A DNA stretch of 64,000 bases from the NCBI GenBank assembly GCA_000724175.1, contig JPGV01000020.1, forward strand, positions 1 to 64,000. The letters run 5' to 3'. Below the pieces are notes generated by a model. The model saw nothing but the letters and a program-made list of their open reading frames with translations, was not told where the DNA came from and ran no database searches. The stretch's first letter is position 1. Each line of letters opens with the position of its first letter. This document shows positions 59,839-64,000 of this stretch, piece after piece. The DNA is from [Candidatus Thermochlorobacteriaceae] bacterium GBChlB. Lineage in GTDB: Bacteria; Bacteroidota; Chlorobiia; Chlorobiales; Thermochlorobacteraceae. A program made the position numbers and the translations under genes.

Positions 59839-61106
59839 CTACTGATGTTTGACCGACTCGACCGTCGGGTCAATCATTTTTCCAGCGAACAAAATCGCGC
59901 CCGTCGTTCGCTCCCGAATGAGATACAAGAACGGACGATTGGCAAGAAATACCGGCGGTGCGCTTGTCCGACCGATTCCAACGACCGTTACCGCCGCCGC
60001 TTCCGTTCCCTCTTCATTCACTTCCACAAAGGCTTTTTGCTTGACCTCGCTGATGAATAGTCCGCCGTTGCGATTGATGCCGCGAAAATCGGCGCGTCTT
60101 TCGTCAAACGCAATTCCCATACCCATCAACGCCAACTCGCTGTTGAGCTGGTTCTCATACTCGAACTTCCAACGTGGCAACGAGAGCATCATCGTCGTCG
60201 GGCGCAAGCCTTGAAGCCATGTTTGGAGCCGCGATTCGGTGAGCGAGGCGATGAATGCATCGATTGTCGCGGGCGAATTCGGCATTAGAATCGTCATAGA
60301 ATACAGCGAATCGCCGTAAGGAAGGTCGGCGACTTGCACTTCACGGTCGGCGAAATATCCAAGCGACGCATCGGTTCGGTTCATCATTTTTACGTTCTTG
60401 CGCAGCGTATTTGTAACAGAGAATTCGCCGTCGCGCGTGTTTTCAGGCTTGAACTGCTGCCGCCACTGCGCCTTGAAATAAATCGCATTAATGAGATACA
60501 TCACGACGTTGTTGCGGATTTGGTCAATGATGGTTGGGATTCTGCCGTTGGTGGCGGGCTAACCCACTCGTTAATCGTGCCAACGGCGGAAGGGTTGAAA
60601 AAATCGAGCGTTTGCACTTCGGCGTTGAAATGCACTCGATTCACACTCAAAAATGTTGGTTCAACTTCAAAGCCTTGTCGCGCCCAAATTGAGTTGGCGA
60701 TTTGCAAGCGAACTTTCGCGTCCAATCGCGTCAGCAACGTGATGAGCGACTGCGATGCTTGGTTCATTGCCAGCGAATCGAGACCGACAAGTCGCAAGGC
60801 TCGGCGCATTGAGTCGCGGGTTGCGCCCTGTGCGCCGTTGAGCGTCATTGAAAGCGCCATTGACGCGCTGAGCGGCGAGATAAATACATTCTCGTTCTGA
60901 GCGCCCGCGTTAACGGCTTTCAAAAGATTCACGCTGAACGCCCAGCCCGACGCTACAATTTGCTGCTCCGAGAGCGAGAGCGGACGCGGCGGCACGACAT
61001 CAATCGGCGGTTCATTTTCAGTAGGCATTCGGCGGCATTGCGATAAGACCAACGACGCCGCGAGCAGCAGGCATAACACACGAATTTTACGCATCGATTT
61101 CATCAT
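59839..61106 (-). pseudogene. Lipoprotein serpin (serine protease inhibitor) with an apparent one-base frameshift
   Basis: Read from the ATG at 61106. A lipoprotein signal (RVLCLLLAASLVLSQC) is followed by serpin sequence: NVFISPLSASMALSMTLNGA, ANSIWARQGF and VGTINEWVS. At about 60556-60558, a run of three C on the minus strand shifts the frame; the first frame stops at 60501. The other frame, starting ATNGRIPTIIDQI, continues as a normal serpin (MYLINAIYFKAQWRQQF, LPRWKFEY) to 59839. One extra base in the C run would give a single protein of about 420 residues. The reactive-loop hinge EEGTEAAAVT is the inhibitory type; aligned to antitrypsin, P1-P1' would be Thr-Ser in GRTSAPP. Assembly error, decay or strain-level off state are all possible. 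Confidence 0.82.
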
Positions 61107-61235
61107 TTTAAGTGAAGAAAAATGTTTGTTCTCAACCGCGCCGTTTTTTGCAGCGCGACTGCAAGTTACAATTTCCTTAAAACCTAAACCGCGTGACTGC
61201 ACAAGCGACAGGCGACGGCGGTCTTTGGGTCTGAA

Positions 61236-61263
61236 CTTTGGTCTTGCCGCTTGCGGTAATTTT
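61236..61263 (+). promoter_or_regulatory. Weak promoter candidate for the PorV-like gene
   Basis: TTTG at 61236-61239 and TAATTTTA at 61256-61263 (seven of eight) with a 16-bp spacer. The predicted leader is about 35 bases. Confidence 0.3.
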
Positions 61264-61303
61264 ATCGACCTTTGTTCAAATGTTTTTGAACCACTGGTCT
61301 TTT

Positions 61304-62371
61304 ATGGCTCGCTCGATTTATGTCCTCCTCGCGCTTATATCTCTTTCTATTGCTTGCGTTTGTTCTGCACAGACGGGCGGCGCAGCAGCAGCGTTTGCGC
61401 GATTGGGTTTTTCGGCACGCGGCATTGCGCTCGGCAACGCGGCTAACGCGGTCATTACCGATGGAGAGCTGCACCCGTATTACAATCCTGCTGCCGTCGG
61501 CTTCGCCGAGTTCTACAATGCAACCGCCGCATACACGTTCCTGTCGTTTGACCGACGGCTCAACTTCATCTCGTTCACCGGAAAAATCGGTCCAACAGCA
61601 GGCATCGGCGCATCATTTATCAACTCCGGCGTTGGCAACATCGACGGGCGCAATCGGGACGGCGAACCCACTGGCGTGCTCTCCACGTCGGAAAATCTCT
61701 TTATGCTTTCCTTCGCCAATAAATTCATTGATGAACTTTCCGTTGGCATTACCTTACGCGGTTATTTAGCGTCGCTCTCACCCGACATTCCCAACTCGTT
61801 CACCATCGGATTCGATGTCGGTGCAATTTACCGCATCGCCCTTGACTCGCTGTCGTCAGTTTCCATCGGCGCAAGCGTTGCGGACGTCTCTTCAAATTAT
61901 CGGTGGGACACAACGCCGATTTACGGCACACAAGGGGCGACGACGATTGACCGAATGCCGATTGCCTTACGATTCGGCGCAGCTTGGCAACAAGAAAACA
62001 CGTTTGGCTTGCAACTGCTATTGCTCTCGACCGATGTGCAATTTTTATCGCAACAATTTGAAGGTCGCCGAACAACCTTCACGGTTGAGAACGGCATTCC
62101 GCGAGAAACGTTTGAGACATCGACGCTCACGCGCTCCGAAATTCATTTACGATTCGGCGCCATGCTTCAGCCAATACGCCAACTCAAGTTCCGCGTCGGC
62201 ATTGACCGCTTGGGCATTCAGGGCATTCAATTTTTCGACGCAGCGCGTCCCGCCATCGGCTTTTCGTTTGAGTATCCGATTGAAGGCGCGTTAGCCGTTT
62301 TGGATTATACCTTTTCATTTGAGCCGAACAGCGCTGGCGTCAATCTTATTTCGCTCGGCGCGCGATTTTAA
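61304..62371 (+). CDS. PorV/PorQ-like outer-membrane beta-barrel protein
   Basis: 355 residues from the ATG at 61304 with a signal peptide (SIYVLLALISLSIACVCSAQ). The mature start, AFARLGFSARGIALGNAANA with HPYYNPAAVGF, is the signature of the PorV/PorQ (UPF0164, FadL-like) family; alternating beta strands continue to the C-terminus (LDYTFSFEPNSAGVNLISLG), ending in a barrel-type terminal strand (GARF). In Bacteroidetes PorV shuttles type IX cargo to the attachment complex. This fits the presence of a Por-tail protease at 12647, but several paralogues usually exist, so a direct role is inferred only. A lipoprotein gene follows by 19 bp. Confidence 0.85.
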   Translation: MARSIYVLLALISLSIACVCSAQTGGAAAAFARLGFSARGIALGNAANAVITDGELHPYYNPAAVGFAEFYNATAAYTFLSFDRRLNFISFTGKIGPTAGIGASFINSGVGNIDGRNRDGEPTGVLSTSENLFMLSFANKFIDELSVGITLRGYLASLSPDIPNSFTIGFDVGAIYRIALDSLSSVSIGASVADVSSNYRWDTTPIYGTQGATTIDRMPIALRFGAAWQQENTFGLQLLLLSTDVQFLSQQFEGRRTTFTVENGIPRETFETSTLTRSEIHLRFGAMLQPIRQLKFRVGIDRLGIQGIQFFDAARPAIGFSFEYPIEGALAVLDYTFSFEPNSAGVNLISLGARF

Positions 62372-62390
62372 ACTCATCAAAGCGGGACTT

Positions 62391-63251
62391 ATGAAAAAAT
62401 TTGTGTGCGCTATCGTCGCAGTGGCGACGGCATTGCTTGTTGCATCGGGCTGCGGCAACCTTGAAGAGATTGCTTCGTCGAGCGACCACCTTCCGCCGTT
62501 TGACGTGTCGGAGATGACGCTCTCGCCCGCCGCCATTGATTTGGATACGCTGCAATTTGAATCCAACAATCAAGCCTTAGTTACGCTCCGCGCGCGCGTG
62601 CGACTTTCACCACAGCCCGCGTCGTTGCCAAACAGCCCATCAAGTCAGAGTTCTCCTTACCGCGTCCGATTTTTCCTGAACGCAGTTGCCTCAGACGCGC
62701 CTACGCCGTCCATAGAGCTCACGCCAACACCCGAAGTTCGTCCGCCGAACATCGGAGCAGAACTCATTTACACCTTCACAACGCGGTTCTCGCGCGCGCA
62801 AGTTGGGGCATACACATTCATTGCTTTTACAGAGAGCGTGATGTCAGGACGTGTTGGACAAACCGCTCGACACAAAGTAACGATTCTGGATAGCCGCGCC
62901 TCCGCGCCGCAGCTCGTCGGTGTCAATTCGCCCGATACGGTTCGCATTCCAGCGAGCGGCACATCGCTTATTCAAATCACGGCGACCGCAACGCATCGCA
63001 ACGGTGTTGGCTTCATCCGCGAGGTTCTTGCCACCCGCACCGACAATCGCAGCATCACGTTTCAACTTTTGGACGACGGAGACCGCAACGGACTTTCAGG
63101 CGACCTCATCGCTGGCGATGGCACCTTTACCGCAACACTTCAAGTTCCCTCGACCAATTCGCCTGCGGTTCGCACATTTGAGTATCAGGCTATCGACCGA
63201 AACAACACTCGAAGCAACGTTATCTCGAGAAGAATTGTATTCATTCGTTGA
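62391..63251 (+). CDS. Surface lipoprotein with beta-sandwich domains
   Basis: 286 residues from the ATG at 62391 with lipobox VASGC. The mature part looks like two Ig-like or beta-sandwich domains; the second contains DDGDRNGLSGDLIAGDGTFT, a calcium-loop-like sequence seen in choice-of-anchor-type surface domains. No enzyme motif. It starts 19 bp after the PorV-like gene, so the two are likely co-transcribed and may share a location at the outer membrane. Confidence 0.8.
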   Translation: MKKFVCAIVAVATALLVASGCGNLEEIASSSDHLPPFDVSEMTLSPAAIDLDTLQFESNNQALVTLRARVRLSPQPASLPNSPSSQSSPYRVRFFLNAVASDAPTPSIELTPTPEVRPPNIGAELIYTFTTRFSRAQVGAYTFIAFTESVMSGRVGQTARHKVTILDSRASAPQLVGVNSPDTVRIPASGTSLIQITATATHRNGVGFIREVLATRTDNRSITFQLLDDGDRNGLSGDLIAGDGTFTATLQVPSTNSPAVRTFEYQAIDRNNTRSNVISRRIVFIR

Positions 63252-63294
63252 ACTTTCTTGTGCGAAAACGCAAAGCAGTTTAGGCGATTTTTTG

Positions 63295-63302
63295 TAATTT
63301 TG
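63295..63302 (+). promoter_or_regulatory. -7 element for the 63354 gene
   Basis: TAATTTTG matches TAnnTTTG exactly, 51 bases before the ATG at 63354. No good -33 element at the expected distance. Confidence 0.35.
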
Positions 63303-63353
63303 TACTCGCGTCTCTGGCGTCTCAATACCATTTCCAACTAATCAATAACTCTT

Positions 63354-63944
63354 ATGAAGAAGCCGATTCTTTCCTTGTTGCTCATTGTGGCTGTGGCTGT
63401 TAGCGTTGCGTTTGTGGCTCAACAAAGTCCAAAACAATTTTACACGATTATTGGCGAGGACGGAAGCAAAACGAAAAAGTATTTTTTCCGTGATGCCGCG
63501 CGTGGTGTCGGCGTCGCTGTCGTCGGTCAATATGAAGTTATTGTTAAGCCGCTTAAAAACGAGCGCGTGCGACTTGCCGCCGTGCGCTCCGTCGTCGAGC
63601 TTGATTTGGAGAACAAAGGCACAGAGACGATGGAGATTGACATTTCAAAATTGAAACTGCTCTCGTCGACGTTTCTTTACATCAGTTTTAAGGAATTTGC
63701 GGCGCGCTACAAAATGGAAGTTCCGAACAAGCCCGATAAAATCACGGTTGCGCCAGGCAAGGGCGAAAAAGTCTATGCGACGTTCATCGCTGATTTCGCC
63801 GACTCGACGGTCATTTACCCGTATGATTATCCCGGCGCATACAAAGTTGGCAATACCGAAGATTTGGTGCTGCTCTGGAACAGAGCTGTCAAGGTGAGCA
63901 AAGACACGCTGGCACTGCAACCGATTCGTTTCAAACCGGAGTAA
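63354..63944 (+). CDS. Exported protein of unknown function
   Basis: 196 residues with a signal peptide or single N-terminal membrane helix (ILSLLLIVAVAVSVAFVAQQ). The rest is beta-rich (VRSVVELDLENKGTETMEID, KITVAPGKGEKVYATFIADF) like an immunoglobulin-type or DUF4352-like domain, with no Cys. I recognise no family. It has its own -7 promoter element and is followed 14 bp later by another exported protein gene. Confidence 0.75.
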   Translation: MKKPILSLLLIVAVAVSVAFVAQQSPKQFYTIIGEDGSKTKKYFFRDAARGVGVAVVGQYEVIVKPLKNERVRLAAVRSVVELDLENKGTETMEIDISKLKLLSSTFLYISFKEFAARYKMEVPNKPDKITVAPGKGEKVYATFIADFADSTVIYPYDYPGAYKVGNTEDLVLLWNRAVKVSKDTLALQPIRFKPE

Positions 63945-63958
63945 TTTTCATTCCCTCT

Positions 63959-64000
63959 ATGAAACCGTTCATCGCGCTATTGCTCTTCGTGCTGACAGGG
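63959..64000 (+). CDS. Start of an exported protein or lipoprotein, 3' truncated
   Basis: An ATG at 63959 opens MKPFIALLLFVLTG, a typical signal-peptide core that runs off the window. The closing LTG could be the start of a lipobox. It is 14 bp after the previous stop and probably in the same transcript. Confidence 0.6.
   Translation, partial: MKPFIALLLFVLTG

Noticed and set aside
1-64000. tRNA, rRNA, CRISPR arrays, insertion sequences, integrases
   Set aside because: None could be recognised by reading; no cloverleaf-like, repeat-spacer or transposase pattern was seen. A tRNAscan/Infernal run would settle the RNA question.

Overview
The window looks like chromosomal DNA from a member of the Bacteroidota/Chlorobiota (FCB) group; my best guess is a Chlorobiota-type bacterium that lives with oxygen. 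The reasons are: a secreted protease ending in a type IX secretion (Por) sorting domain, a PorV/PorQ-like outer-membrane protein, an IleRS of the Bacteroidetes kind followed by a DksA-like gene, near absence of Shine-Dalgarno sequences, and several promoters of the TTTG / TAnnTTTG type known from Bacteroidetes. No photosynthesis, rRNA, tRNA, CRISPR or phage genes were seen, and the assignment rests on protein motifs read by eye.

Layout. 1-4.0 kb: end of a type III restriction subunit, a methyltransferase, two cyclophilins with a membrane TPR protein, and a DUF2887 nuclease with a 12-bp repeat tract. 4.1-8.0 kb: tatD, lspA and a transglutaminase-like protein, divergent from maf-sixA across overlapping promoters. 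8.1-12.6 kb: ileS, a DksA-like gene and a frameshifted unknown gene. 12.6-18.6 kb: subtilase with Por tail, Uma2 nuclease, membrane pyrophosphatase. 18.9-24.1 kb: TPR histidine kinase, NarL-type regulator and small secreted proteins, with one 13-bp box repeated in three intergenic spaces. 24.3-26.5 kb: ahpC, ahpD and a Tat-exported superoxide dismutase. 26.6-33.0 kb: 7TM histidine kinase, oxidoreductase, rpsU, DinB protein, zinc-ribbon protein, cystathionine beta-synthase. 33.2-43.8 kb: charged secreted protein, acyltransferase, rhodanese, CcmB, M28 peptidase, FkbM methyltransferase, lipoprotein methyltransferase, pseudouridine synthase, Hsp70, PAS-GAF kinase. 43.8-50.1 kb: purN/purH and the glycine cleavage genes gcvH-gcvP with a Uma2 gene between them. 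50.3-64.0 kb: DHp-like membrane protein, rqcH, DUF547, dCMP deaminase, ribD-ribE, SpoIIE-type phosphatase, solute-binding lipoprotein, a frameshifted lipoprotein serpin, PorV-like protein and three surface or secreted proteins.

Most genes are housekeeping, in short operons. The strongest unusual signal is translational. In a window where almost no gene has a Shine-Dalgarno sequence, rpsU carries a near-perfect one in front of a TTG start, and so does a zinc-ribbon gene 0.6 kb upstream of it on the same strand. In Bacteroidetes, bS21 (the rpsU product) helps hide the anti-SD and rpsU is proposed to sense this, so these genes may form a small bS21-sensitive translational regulon. A second signal is the shared intergenic box beside a two-component pair. 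Two genes, the serpin and the unknown gene at 12.2-12.6 kb, are each broken by an apparent one-base loss, which may be an assembly error or real decay.
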